Shown here: positions 33,072 to 44,777 of the stretch, piece after piece
How the letters are laid out: each line of letters opens with the position of its first letter
Numbering within the stretch: position 1 is the stretch's first letter
From: Brassica napus
Taxonomy: Eukaryota > Streptophyta > Magnoliopsida > Brassicales > Brassicaceae
Length of the DNA stretch: 64,000 nucleotides
Direction of reading: 5' to 3'
Assembly: GCF_020379485.1 (NCBI RefSeq)
Contig: NC_063451.1
Span: 24,286,630-24,350,629 of the forward strand
The notes under the pieces: model-generated
What the model was told of the DNA's origin: nothing
Seen by the model: the letters and a program-made list of their open reading frames with translations, nothing else
Databases searched by the model: none
Position numbers and translations under genes: made by a program

Positions 33072-34611
33072 CGTTATTCTTTGTTCTTCTCATGAGAAGA
33101 AATTCAGTTCAAGAAGATGTGTGCATAAGAAAAGACCACGTTCATATTCATCTTCATGAAAGCTATATAATTATCTTGAGAGGTGAGAGTGAATACAACG
33201 TGGCCACATATTTTACTTGTTAAATTAATTAATTATTTATTTAATTTTTTTTTATAGTAGGTTTCACCGGTTGAATATGGAGACAATATGGTAATAATGT
33301 ATATTATGTACAAAGTATATAGATAAATTAGAGTTTTTAGATAGTTGGTGAATTATAATTTGTTTGAAGGTTATACAGCCCAATTTTCCTAAATTTATTA
33401 TGCCATTTAACATATTTTTATTTTGGTCACACACATAACATGCTTTATGCTTACACGAAAATGGATATCATACGGACTAGTAAATCATCGCATACATTTT
33501 AGCTTTAGGAATCATAGATAATTTAGTAAAAATTAACACAATAGTATTATTATTTTTAATCAGAGAAACAAATGTCTTTTATGATTTGACATTATATGGT
33601 TTATATCTATTAATTCTTGAAGATTTAGAGATCAACTTCATAATGTACATATGTAGATTAACTTCAAAGTGTACATGTGTACATTAACTTCAAACTCAAA
33701 ATTAGTGTACATGTGTACAAAACTAAATTAAGAGTCTATATTTGCAATTTGCAAAGTTAAAAGCCGAATGAAAAACTTCCAGAAGTTCAAGGATCCATTC
33801 GTGTAATCAGGGAAGGTGTGGTCTGTACAATTAAAAAGTCATAAGTCAATTTGAAAGGGATATATTTGCAAATCGAAAACTTTGGAGGACATAAATGAAT
33901 ATACTCAAAAGTCGAGGGACCAGATGTGAAATAAAGCCAAAAGTGGCCATTGTTGCTCATCGAGCTTTCGCGACCAGCGGTGGTGAATCGCTATTCGGTG
34001 GTGGATCACTTCAGAAGAGAAGCATAAATCGATGGCGAGACGGTGAGACGGCTAAGACAGAGGTGCTATAATCGAGGGTTTGACGAATAAGCTGCGGTGT
34101 AGAGAAAGTCGAATGTGATCCCGAGCTCGAACCACCACTGTTTCACTTGGCGGTGAATGAGAAGAGAAGACGTTTCGACGGCGGCGACTTCAGAGACGAG
34201 TTGCAAAACATACCGAAGACGAGAAGGAAGAATTGCGGCAGATAAAAAAATGTTGTGGCAAAAAAAAGACGCAGCAGAGAAAAAAGAGTTGCGGCGGCCA
34301 AAAAAAAAAACCAATCCAGTGACCTTCAACAGACCACGATGGTATAGGGCGGCGACAAGCATTAGCTCCGGATGCGGCGGAAAATTGTGACGATGTGAAG
34401 AAGCTTTAACAATTTCTGATTTTTTTTTAATATATTTTTAGGTTTCAAACGTTTGGTTCGAGAAAAAAAAGAAAAGTAACTAATTTCCAAAACATGTGGG
34501 GTGATTTCAATTATATTAGTGACTTTAGTTAACAAAAACTGTCTCAGTAGTCATAACTGCCTTATAGTGTTATTAAAACCTTAAAACTGTCCTATAGTGT
34601 AAATAACTCAT

Positions 34612-35901
34612 CAAATTAATATCCCGACAACATTGACATTTTTAGTTTTGTTAATACTTTAGTAATTCCCTTAAATTTATTATGCCATTTAACATATTTT
34701 TATTTTGGTCACACACTTAACATGCTTTATGTTTACACGAAAATGGATATCATACAGACTAGTAAATCATCACTTAGATTTTAGCTTTTGGAATCATAGA
34801 TAATTTAGTAAACATTAACACAATAGTATTATTATTTTTAATCAAAGAAACAAATGTCTTTTATGATTTGACATTGACATTATATGGTTTATATCTATTA
34901 ATTCTATCAACTTCATAATGTACATATGTAGATTAACTTCAAAGTGTACATGTGTACATTAACTTCAAACTCAAAATTAGTGTACATGTGTACAACACTA
35001 AATTAAGAGGCTATATTTGCAATTTGCAAAGTTAAAAGCTGAATGGAAAACTTCCAAAAGTTCAAGGACCCGTTCGTGTAATCAGGGAAGGTGTGGTCTG
35101 TACAATTAAAAAGTCAGGAGTCAATTTGAAAGGGATATATTTGCAAATCGAAAACTTTGGAGGACATAAATGAATATACTCAAAAGTCGAGGGACCAGAT
35201 GTGAAATAAAGCCAAAAGTGGCCATTGTTGCTCATCAAGCTTTCGCGACCAGCGGTGGTGAATCGCTATTCGGTGGTGGATCACTTCAGAAGAGAAGCAT
35301 AAATCGATGGCGAGATTGCAAAGGCGAGACGGTGAGACGGCTAAGATAAAGGTGCTATAATTGAGGGTTTGAGGAATAAGCTGCGGTGTAGAGAAAGTCG
35401 AATGTGATCCCGAGCTCGAACCACCACTGTTTCACTTGGCGGTGAATGAGAAGAGAAGACGTTTCGACGGCGGCGACTTCAGAGACGAGTTGCAAAACAT
35501 ACCGAAGACGAGAAGGAAGAATTGCGGCAGATAAAAAAATGTTGTGGCAAAAAAAAAGACGCAGCAGAGAAAGAAGAGTTGCGGCGGCCAAAAAAAAACC
35601 AATCCAGTGACCTTCAACAGACCACGATGGTATAGGGCGGCGACAAGCATTAGCTCCGGATGCGGCGGAAAATTGTGACGATGTGAAGAAGCTTTAACAA
35701 TTTCTGATTTTTTTTTAATATATTTTTAGGTTTCAAACGTTTGGTTCGAGAAAAAAAAAAGAAAAGTAACTAATTTCCAAAACATGTGGGGTGATTTCAA
35801 TTATATTAGTGACTTTAGTTAACAAAAACTGTCTCAGTAGTCATAACTGCCTTATAGTGTTATTAAAAACTTAAAACTGTCATATAGTGTAAATAACTCA
35901 A
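34612..35901. repeat. 1.29 kb tandem unit, copy 2 (uninterrupted)
   Basis: 1,290 bp, the cleanest copy, with the empty insertion site near 34680. It includes a GC-richer block (about 35220-35700) with GGCGGCGACTTC-type words and short open frames on both strands that do not resemble known proteins. Confidence 0.88.
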
Positions 35902-37562
35902 CAAATTAATATCCCGACAACATTGACATTTTTAGTTTTTTTTAATACTCTAGTAATTCTCTTAAATTTATTATTCCGTTTTAACATATTTTTATTTTGG
36001 TCACACACTTAACGTTTATGCGTTATGCTTACACGAAAATGGATATCATACAAACTAGTAAATCATCACTTACATTTTAGCTTTAGGAATCATAGATAAC
36101 TAGGATAAGACATGCGCCTTGGTAAATTTATATGAAAATTATTTAAGAAATATCGTATTGAAAAAAAATTATATTATTGATCGAATTAATATATTTGGCC
36201 CTTAAACAATTTTTTAAAATTTTTTTTGTTAATTACATAATTTGTTTACTAATGAACTGATCATATTTTTAAAAATATTTTAGGTCAAAAAATTATTAAT
36301 CGCATAAAAACCTAACGTTTAAGCCGAAGAATCTCATGTCTACTATTTGGTTACAATGAAACTATTTCATCTCGATTTTATATCATGATTTAAAATTTTA
36401 AAAGTTAATTATGGTTATGAGAAGTTTACGTTCACGTGCCAATCCTATCTATCTTCAATATTTTTCTCTTTTTTGTCATTTTGGTTATTGTTTGATATAA
36501 ATATTGATTTTTGAGTTTATTCTCATTTCTTTCTTTTATTTTGGCCTGAGATTTAGAAAATGTTTAAGATTCAAATTATTAAAGAGATACATACTTAGGT
36601 TAAGATCTGCACCTTGTGCAGAATCAATACATATTTTATATTTTTCTGCATATTATGAAATAATAAAATAATAATTATATATTAAATAACTAAAAAATCA
36701 TTTACTATTATGTAATAAATTGGCTTGCACATATAAATCAAATGACCGCTCTTGTTTATTCGCAATCATTTTAGAATAAATAAATCAAAATAATCAATCT
36801 TATATATCGTATATGATATACAATTAAATTTAAACAATATGAAGTATATATATATTAACATAAACACCTATTAAAATAAAGCTATTTGTTTATATGATTT
36901 TATTATCATTGTATCTTATTATAGAAAAAAAATTAAACATTGATCACAAAAGGTCATGTGAGATTTTTAACAGTTTTAGTAATTTATACTCGTTTTGAAA
37001 AATTTAAAATACAACATATACAAAAAAATCTAAAATTTTAATATATGATTATTTTAATTCTGTAATTTATTTTAATAGTAAAGAATTAAACAAAAATGAT
37101 AGAAAACATACAAATTATTAGCAAATATTCATTATTTAAAATCATTAATTACTATATATATCATAATCACATTAGATAATTCCGTAAGTTTTATTTAAGG
37201 AAATAATATATAATAAATAGCCACATTGTTTTAGTTAATATCATATGATATCATATAGTTGGTATTAAATGTTTCTAGTGAGATATAAAAATCCAATTGG
37301 ACCAACATGTTTTTCAATTTCAATGTGAGGCTGACACGTATGATTAATTAACTTTACAATTGATTGACACATAAGTAAGAGATCTTTTTTAATTATTACA
37401 AAATTGAGGTTACATCTTTTCAAATGTTCCTCAATTAATACATAGATGATTTAGTAAAAATTAACACAATAGTATTATTATTTTTAATCAGAAAAACAAA
37501 TGTCTTTTGTGATTTGACATTATATGGTTTATATCTATTAATTCTTGAGGATTTAGAGATCA
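35902..37562. repeat. 1.29 kb tandem unit, copy 3 (truncated, split)
   Basis: Only the first part of the unit is present: 35902-36099, resuming at about 37447-37562, where similarity stops after GATTTAGAGATCAA. The two parts are separated by the Helitron-like insertion. Confidence 0.8.
36100..37446 (-). mobile_element. Helitron-like insertion
   Basis: 1,347 bp inside tandem copy 3. On the minus strand it begins TCTATGTATTAATTGAGG and ends GTCTTATCCTAG, flanked by A on the left and T on the right: TC start, CTAG end and AT target are the Helitron hallmarks. The interior is AT-rich without coding capacity. A clear 3' hairpin was not seen, and a CATAGAT word on both sides leaves open a 7-8 bp duplication and hence a different DNA element. 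Confidence 0.55.
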
Positions 37563-37935
37563 AAAACAAATGTTTTATTTTAAATCCTAGTCACGCAAGA
37601 ATGGTAAATTCATTATCTTTAATATTTTTTCCGTTTCTAAATATAAATTGTTTTACGTAAAACATGTTTATTAAAAGTTATTTTATCTAAAAAATATTAT
37701 TGAAAATATAAATTTTAAAATATTCAACTAATTATAAAATAAAACTTTTAATTTTGATTGGTTATTTCAGTTTTTGATAAAATTAAAGTTAACTAGAAAA
37801 ATAAGAACACTTTTATATATTGAAACATTTTTTTTTTTAAACATGTTATATTTTTGGAACGGATGGAATATTTGTTTGGAAGGGAGGGTAAATATTAGGA
37901 TTTTACCCGTTTTACCCTCTGGTAATATAATACTA

Positions 37936-40725
37936 GGGGGTATTGGATCTTGAAGTTTGATGGAATTTGAAGGAAATATAGTTTCTATTAAATTCTACTG
38001 TTATTCAATTATGAATTTCATCAATTCTTTCACATTCTTGTGTTATTGAATTAAAGATTTCTATTCTGGTTTATAATTACTTTAAATTCTACTGTTATTC
38101 AATATTTGATAGATTTTGTAGTAATGTCACTTGAAAAGAATTTAATGGAAAATGTATTGTCAATATGTAAAGAAGCAATTCTTTACTTTTATGATGAGAT
38201 TTGTCATCCTAGTAAAATTCTAACGGTGGTAGTATAACAAATATACCGATATTTTGATTTGTACTCCCACCTAAAAACAAAACAAGTGAATAACAGAAAT
38301 ATCTTTTGTAGATGTTTTCAGAAAATCCCTACAAATTAGTACTTATAAAAAGTTCAAATTGTTGTTGACAATAATCAAATAATATACACAAAATCTCAAC
38401 AAATGAGTGCGTATCCTTTTAGAAAAAAATCTCTTTATAGATTGCTTCACCTATATATAGCACTGATCATATCACTTCTCAAAGCAAGAAAATCCCACCT
38501 AGAAAAGGTTTCCGCAGAAATGAGTAGTTTTTGTCTTTTTGTCTTTTTGTTATCATTAGGTGTTAGTTTTTGTTATAATTAGTGTTCACCGTTTGCTCAT
38601 ATTATTTCTTTTTATAAGATAATCATTCGCATATATGCATGTTAAAGATGACTAATAAATATTTTCATTGTTGTATTAGGATGGAATCAGGAGAAGCATC
38701 GCAGCCACAAAAAGTTAAGAGCGGATATTTTCCATGGACATCTCAAGAGAGTCACTTGTTGAAACGTCTTCTTGTTGATGGTATCAGACGAGGATGGCGT
38801 GATTCAAATGGCTCCTTGACCAAAAGAACAATAGAGACAAAGGTATTACCGATTCTAAACAAACAGCTCAGGTGCAACAAGACTTACAAGCATTACTTGA
38901 ATCGAATGAAATCCTTGAAAAAAGAATATCATAGTTACACAGACCTGCTTCGATTTAGCTCTGGTTTTGGGTGGGATCCCGTAACTAAACAATTCACAGC
39001 TCCCGACGAAGTATGGGAAGAATATCTTAAGGTAATTTTTGTAACTCCCTTTTAAAGTTTTAATAGCTTTTTATTTATTTTTTAAATATTTTCACTAATG
39101 AACATATAACATTTACATTTTTATCAGGCACATCCAAATAATGATAATATGAAGACTAAAACCTTTGAAGCTTTTGAAGACTTACAAGTCATTTTTGAAA
39201 GTGCTACAGCAAGGGGAAACAACGCATTTGGACTTGGTGGTGATGCAACTGCTGAAGCTTTTGAAGTTGAAAATGATGTTCAAGAAAGAGAAGATGTGAA
39301 CCATATGGAAAATGGTACTGAGTCTAATGAGACAACATGTAGACCTTCTAAAGAAAAGTTGCCTTCTAGGAAGAGAGCTAAATTCATGCTTACTGTTGGG
39401 CAAAATTCACGACATTGCCACGTAAAAGATACATTTAAAAGGTCCAAGTTTGCAATAAGCACTAGCTTTAATCGTGTTTTAAAAGCTTTACTTCTCATAG
39501 CTCCAAGCCAAATGGTGAAACCAAATGGTTTAGTTCCTACGAAAATTAGAGAAAGTACACGATTCTATCCATATTTTAAGGTATATTATTTCATCTTTGG
39601 TAAAGTTTTTAGTTTTTGTTATTCCTAAAATTTAATTAACATTTCTTTTGAATTTATTTCAGAATTGTATTGGGGCGCTAGATGGTACACATATACCTGC
39701 AAAAGTAGTTGGACGTGAAGTGGCAAGTTATCGGAAAGGAACAATATCACAAAATGTGTTGGTTGTATGTAACTTTGATCTGGAGTTCATATATGTTCTT
39801 AGTGGATGGGAAGGTTCGGCGCATGATTCAAGAGTGTTAAATGATGCTTTAACTAGAAGAACAAACAATTTTCAAGTACCTGAAGGTAAACTCTTTATAA
39901 TTTATTTATAAATCACATGTTAAACAATTAGTAATGTTTATTATTTAAAATTTTAGGTAAATTCTATCTAGTTGATTGTGGATTTGCAAACAGAGTCAAT
40001 TTTTTGGCTCCTTTTCGAGGTGTTCGATACCATCTACAAGAATTTACTGGACAAGGATGTGATCCTAACACTGCATCTGAGTTATTCAATCTTCGTCATG
40101 CTAGTTTGAGAAATGTGATCGAGAGGATATTTGGAATGTTTAAATCAAGATTTGCGATTTTTAAATCAGCACCTCGTTTTTCCTATCAAAAATAAGCTGG
40201 ATTGGTATTGGCATGTGCAGCGTTGCATAACTTTCTGCGGAAAGAATGTCGATCAGATGTAGGTGAATTTCCTGCTGAAGAAAATGTCCAACAGAATGCA
40301 ACAAATGGCAATCAAGTTATTCGAAACGAACCTTTGGGAACACAAGAACAAGATAGAGAAAATGCAAATGCTTGGAGAACAACTATGGCAGAAGATATGT
40401 GGAGAGATGTCATAGATTTAGATGATCCATAGATCTTATTGTTAGTATTATGCATTTTAATAAAATTGCTACAGTCACTGAACTTTTGTAGTAGTAGTAA
40501 CGCTTATTTTTTTTTACTTTCAGTTTTATCACTAATAAAATAATATTTGTTACCTTTTCAATAAGAAAGTTTCAAAAATTTCATTGATTTTGGAACGTGC
40601 ATTCTTTTAAAATCCATAAGAAAAAGCAAACATGGGAATTATGTAAATACATTAAAATCACATCAAGTCTTATAAACTACAGCAAAAATTACTATTTATG
40701 AATTCTTTCAAATTCTATTAAATTC
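37936..40725 (+). mobile_element. PIF/Harbinger DNA transposon, right end decayed
   Basis: The left end starts GGGGGTATTGGATCTTGAAG after CTA. Its subterminal words (TTCAAATTCCATCAAA in reverse) recur at the right side near 40697-40722 as TTCAAATTCTATTAAATTC, but the outer ~20 bp of the right inverted repeat are not present. The cargo is a fused Myb-like/transposase gene (38681-40432). The left terminal region contains repeated TTCTACTGTTATTCAAT words, possible transposase-binding sites. The right end lies about 150 bp upstream of the LSG1 start codon, so it forms part of that gene's upstream region. Confidence 0.85.
38681..40432 (+). pseudogene. Fused Myb/SANT-like and Harbinger transposase gene, one premature stop
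   Basis: Exons 38681-39031, 39128-39580, 39663-39885 and 39957-40432, with GT-AG borders and consistent phase. Exon 1 encodes a Myb/SANT-like DNA-binding domain (YFPWTSQESHLLKRLLVDGI ... NRMKSLKKEY). Late in exon 2 the sequence passes into the transposase N-terminal helix region (VGQNSRHCHVKDTFKRS), then NCIGALDGTHIPAKV, SAHDSRVLNDAL and NVIERIFGMFKSRF, which carry the three catalytic acids (D, D, E) of the DDE_Tnp_4 nuclease. PIF/Harbinger elements normally keep these as two genes; here they share one frame. TAA at 40193-40195 interrupts it, after which 78 codons continue in frame (AGLVLACAALHNFLRKEC). A C-to-T change from a Gln codon would explain the stop. Confidence 0.88.
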
Positions 40726-40846
40726 TTTGATTGAACTTGATTCAGCTTCACCGTAACGCGGTCGGCGGCTGACGTTTTCTTTAACCTAAGGGAAAGGCTC
40801 ATCGCTTTTAACATTAACAAAACGCGCCTCCGCACTCAAAAGGGTT

Positions 40847-40855
40847 TTAGGGTTT
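40847..40855 (-). promoter_or_regulatory. Telo-box in the LSG1 leader/promoter
   Basis: TTAGGGTTT (AAACCCTAA on the other strand) 23 bp upstream of the start codon, within AGGGTTTTAGGGTTTT. Telo-boxes near the start are common in plant genes for ribosome production, which fits LSG1. Confidence 0.6.
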
Positions 40856-40877
40856 TACAGAGAAGAGGTCGCGAGAG

Positions 40878-43710
40878 ATGGTGAAGAGCGAGAAGACGAC
40901 GCTGGGGCGGTCCCTGGTGAAGCACCACAACCACATGATTCAGGAATCGAAGGACAAAGGCAAGTACTACAAGAATCTCCAGAAGAAGGTTCTCGAATCC
41001 GTCACCGAGGTCAGCGACATCGACGCCATCCTCGAGCAGGCCGAGGAGGCTGAGCGTCTTTTCACTATTAATCACAGCAACACCACTCCGTTGCCCATTA
41101 ATGTGTAAGCTTCTTCTCTTGTTTCAAAAAGTCCCTCTCTTTGTGTTCATTTGATTGAAATGGTTATTATAGTTTGAGCTCAGCTTGCGGTTGGTAATTT
41201 CGATTTGGGGGGTAATGGTGTCGTCTTGAATCAATAAGTCGATTTGGTATGAAAAGTTTAAAACTTTTTTGCTTAGTAATAATGGAGATTAGAGAACTGT
41301 CACTAAGCCTCAGCTGAACAAATCTAAATGCTCTGTTAAACTGTTTATCTAATGTTGTTTGGGTACAGAGACACGCAGTCTAGCTCAAGTACTATAGCAG
41401 CTGAGGAATGGAGGGAGCAACAGAAGATAGAGGAGGCTTTACACGCCAGCAGTCTTCAAGTGCCTCGAAGGCACGTGTTTTTCTTTTTCATTGAATTGAT
41501 TTCTCTTTTTACATATCTCTGAGATTGTGAATAATTTATTTTCTTCATCTTCAGACCTCCATGGACACCGGAAATGTCAGTGGAAGAACTTGATGCTAAT
41601 GAAAAACAAGCTTTTCTTAATTGGCGCCGGATGCTTGTGAGGTTAGCTTTTTGTTTACCCCCATCTTAATGACCATATTACCATTATTTACTTCTCCAGT
41701 GTTAAACGAAATCATTTTTTCCCTGAAAATGTTTGTTTGTAATAGTGAAATTTAATCAGCTTTTGTCAAATAGTTTTCTCGGATGGTTAAGTATGATGCT
41801 TTAATTAATAAAGCTCATGTATCTTGATCAATTGTGCCCTTCTGTCACACTTTTTTATCAGTTCTTCTCAGCATATTTCATTTTCGCTGTTATTGATATA
41901 ATGTGTTATGTCTAAATTTTTATATTTTGTTTATAAACTACTGCTTGCTTAAACTGGAGTATCTTTGCAACCTTTGTATGATTGAGGTGTGTTCAAGACA
42001 TCGTTCGTTTTAAAACCAAGCTAGATAGAGTTTATAACCTTTCTTTTACTATATTAGGTGTATGCTTTGGTTTCGGCATTTGCATATTCTAACTGTCACA
42101 TTACCATTTGCTTATGCATGCTTGTTCTCCTGTATCTGTGTTCAGACTCGAGGAAAACGAAAAACTTGTGCTGACACCATTCGAAAAGAACCTCGACATC
42201 TGGAGACAGCTTTGGCGTGTTCTTGAACGAAGTGATTTGGTAAGTCTCTGATCTATGGTTAGGTGTAATAAACCTCTCATTAATCTCAATCTAGATTTCT
42301 TAAACACTTATCCTTTGTGCAGATTGTTATGGTAGTTGATGCTAGAGATCCACTGTTTTACCGTTGCCCTGATCTTGAGGTATTGCATTCTCTCTTTAGA
42401 GTCCACTTGACACTCTGGTTCATATACTTGACTTAAAGATTCGTCTCAACGCAGGCATATGCTCGAGAAATCGATGAGCACAAGAAAATGATGCTTCTAG
42501 TTAACAAGGCGGATCTTTTACCTCCTGAAGTCAGGTATGCCTCCTATTGTTTCCTTGCTACTTCCCCTCCAGCCTCTTTTTTTTGTGTCTTCTAATCAAT
42601 TGGTTTACTTCTTTAACATATATCTACAGGGCGAAATGGGCAGAATATTTCCGCCGTAACGACATTCTCTTCGTCTTCTGGTCAGCTATAGCCGCCACAG
42701 CCGTCCTAGAAGGCAAAGTCTTGAAAGAGCAATGGAGAAAAGCCGATAACTTCCAGAACACAGACGATCCAGAAGTTGTGATATACGGCAGGGACGAGCT
42801 CTTGGCCCGTTTACAGTCCGAGGCCCAAGAGATTGTCAGAGCGAGGAACTCCAGAGCACCTGTTGATGAGACTCAGCGTGAGAATGCTGTCGTTGGATTT
42901 GTCGGCTACCCGAACGTAGGGAAGAGTTCAACCATCAACGCATTGGTCGGTCAGAAACGAACAGGAGTTACCTCAACTCCAGGGAAAACAAAGCACTTCC
43001 AGACATTGATCATCTCTGAGGAGCTTATGCTGTGCGATTGTCCCGGTTTAGTCTTCCCTTCGTTCTCGAGCTCGAGATACGAGATGATCACTTGCGGTGT
43101 GCTTCCTATCGACAGGATGACAGAGCACCGCGAAGCTATTCAGGTGGTTGCTGACAAGGTCCCTCGCCGCGTCATCGAGAGTGTTTACAACATTACTCTT
43201 CCTAAACCGAAAACATACGAGCGTCAGTCTCGTCCTCCTCTTGCTGCTGAGGTTTTAAGAGCTTACTGTGCTTCACGTGGCTACGTTGCCTCTAGTGGAC
43301 TACCTGATGAAACCAAAGCGGCGAGGCAGATTCTGAAGGATTACATCGGAGGTAAGCTGCCGCACTTCGCAATGCCGCCTGGGATGACGGAGGAGAAAAT
43401 AGAGGATGACACTGGTCGAGAAACAGGTTCAGATTCTGAAGAAGGTGAGGGTGATGAGGAAGGAAGCGAGCAAGTTCCTGGTATCGATGACGTGCTGGAT
43501 GATTTGACCTCGTTTGATCTGGCGAACGGGCTTGCGTCTACGAAGAAAGTGACTGTGAAGAAGGAATCGGCGTCACATAAGCAACACAAGAAGCCGCAGA
43601 GGAAGAAGGATAGGAACTGGAGGGTTAAAAACACAGAGGAAGGAGATGGAATGCCTCTGGTGAGAGTTTTCCAGAAACCTGCTAACACAGGGCCTCTCAC
43701 GATGCGTTGA
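40878..43710 (+). CDS. LSG1-2: LSG1-type circularly permuted GTPase (60S ribosome maturation)
   Basis: Seven exons: 40878-41104, 41369-41470, 41555-41641, 42146-42239, 42323-42379, 42455-42534, 42630-43710; 575 codons plus stop, all in phase. LSG1 is a cytosolic GTPase that releases the export adaptor NMD3 from pre-60S subunits. The G motifs appear in permuted order: NKAD (G4, about residue 206), GYPNVGKSS (G1, about 308), a TPGKTKHFQT stretch, and DCPGL (G3, about 352). The N-terminal LGRSLVKHHN and the acidic, then lysine-rich C-terminus ending VFQKPANTGPLTMR are typical. The intron after 41470 needs a GC donor (AAG|GCACGT), since only that keeps the frame. A. thaliana has two copies, each next to a BSL gene; the chromosome 1 copy is favoured here from context. 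It looks functional. Confidence 0.95.
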
Positions 43711-43936
43711 TCTCACCATTATTGCATAACATCCAAAGTTTATGATATGCAGTTTGGTGTATCAAACGAAGATGCTTCAAAGTTTTTTTTCTATATATGT
43801 AATAACAGTTGAACCTGTCGTATTGATGTTTTTTGTTTCCAAAGTTTTTAGTCGTTATTTGGTGAAAAAGAGAATGGTAAGAGTGGCAATTGAAATCTGG
43901 TTTAGTCTTGTTTGTTGATCCATACTCCATAGCATC

Positions 43937-44460
43937 TAGGGGTGGAATTTTTGACCGAACCGAACCAACCGGAAAGTTTGGTTAGGTTTGGTGGAAAAAA
44001 AAATTAGGTGTTTGTTTTTTTATAAAAAAAAATTTCAATGTATCAATCTTTACCAAAATTCGAAACTGAACTAACGGAATAAACTAAATTTAAAATTGAA
44101 CTAATCGAACTAACCGACCAAACTAATCGAACTAATTAAAATTAATCGATTTTTTTGAACTTTTTCAATTTAAACCGAAAATTTACCCGAATTAATCTTA
44201 AAACAAAAAACTTTCCTAAAATTTGTTGAAGTCAAATTAACCGAAAACTGAACCGAACCTAACCTTTTCCGGTTTACTTGGGTGATATATTTGACCGAAC
44301 TCGAACTACCGGAATAAACCGAACCCAGATGCTTGGTGGAATAGTGCCCTGCTTGCTAGGGTACAGAACAGGTTTATATTTCCAGTTGATACATTAATTA
44401 GGGTATTAAACCGAATCCGGAAGAACCGAACCCGGATTTGGATATCGTTAAATAACCGGG
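43937..44460. repeat. CCGAACC/CCGGTT-rich degenerate repeat
   Basis: Dense in AACCGAACC-type words at both sides (GACCGAACCGAACCAACC near 43950; ACCGAACCCGGA near 44425) around an AT-rich middle. No coding capacity. It resembles the loci at 20585, 30163 and 51622 and fills most of the space between LSG1 and BSL2. Confidence 0.6.
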
Positions 44461-44545
44461 AGGATCTTGTATATCTGTCTTCCCTTTAGATATACTCCGA
44501 CAGAGAGAGAGAGAGAGTCGATAAAAGAAAGAAAAAGTTGGACGA

Positions 44546-44717
44546 ATGTCTGCTTCGTTGTAACTTCTTCCCAGGGAAAATTAACTGTTTCTGTTTATAA
44601 ACGAAGCTCGACGAATCTGACCACCGAAGCTAGGGTTTCCGATTTCACCACCTCCGAGAGTGACAGAGAGAGAGAGAGATGCTGCTGGTCAGAGATTCGT
44701 TCCTATTCGAATCGTAG
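44546..44717 (+). promoter_or_regulatory. Two short upstream ORFs in the BSL2 leader
   Basis: ATGTCTGCTTCGTTGTAA near 44546 and a 12-codon frame at 44679-44717 (MLLVRDSFLFES) lie in the probable 5' untranslated region, between GA-rich stretches typical of plant core promoters. Whether they are transcribed is not known. Confidence 0.35.
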
Positions 44718-44777
44718 CTGGATCGGTTCCAAATTAGGTTTTTACTTTTCGAAGCTTTTGAGATTTTTGATTAAACA

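Larger units (their letters stand above)
30935..33389. mobile_element. 2.46 kb insertion with 9-bp target duplication (MULE-like)
   Basis: It interrupts copy 1 of the 1.29 kb tandem unit. TAAATTTAT is present on both sides (30926-30934 and 33390-33398). Copies 2 and 3 of the unit show the empty site with a single TAAATTTAT (about 34672-34680 and 35964-35972), so the borders are well supported. A 9-bp duplication is characteristic of Mutator-like elements. Its ends (GGGCTTATTTG... and ...CAGCCCAATTTTCC) have at most a weak inverted repeat, like the VANDAL group that lacks long terminal inverted repeats. The inside has telomere-like repeats, a recurring TAGTATAGTAC motif and one small minus-strand open frame, but no transposase. 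Confidence 0.8.
30866..34611. repeat. 1.29 kb tandem unit, copy 1 (interrupted)
   Basis: Starts CAAATTAATATCCCGACAAC at 30866. Without the insertion at 30935-33389 and its extra TAAATTTAT, it is about 1,282 bp and aligns along its length with copy 2. No convincing gene: the overlapping open frames near 34066-34390 run on both strands and through A-runs. Confidence 0.88.

Noticed and set aside
32941..33115. Two-exon gene model joining the TKNNDEGVY piece to the downstream frame
   Set aside because: The best donor and acceptor give a stop just after the junction.
34066..35650. Open frames of 70-98 codons on both strands in tandem copies 1 and 2
   Set aside because: They overlap on opposite strands, run through A-runs that differ between copies, and resemble no protein family.
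38160..38640. Separate gene upstream of the Myb-like exon
   Set aside because: The sequence is AT-rich subterminal repeat of the Harbinger element without an open frame.
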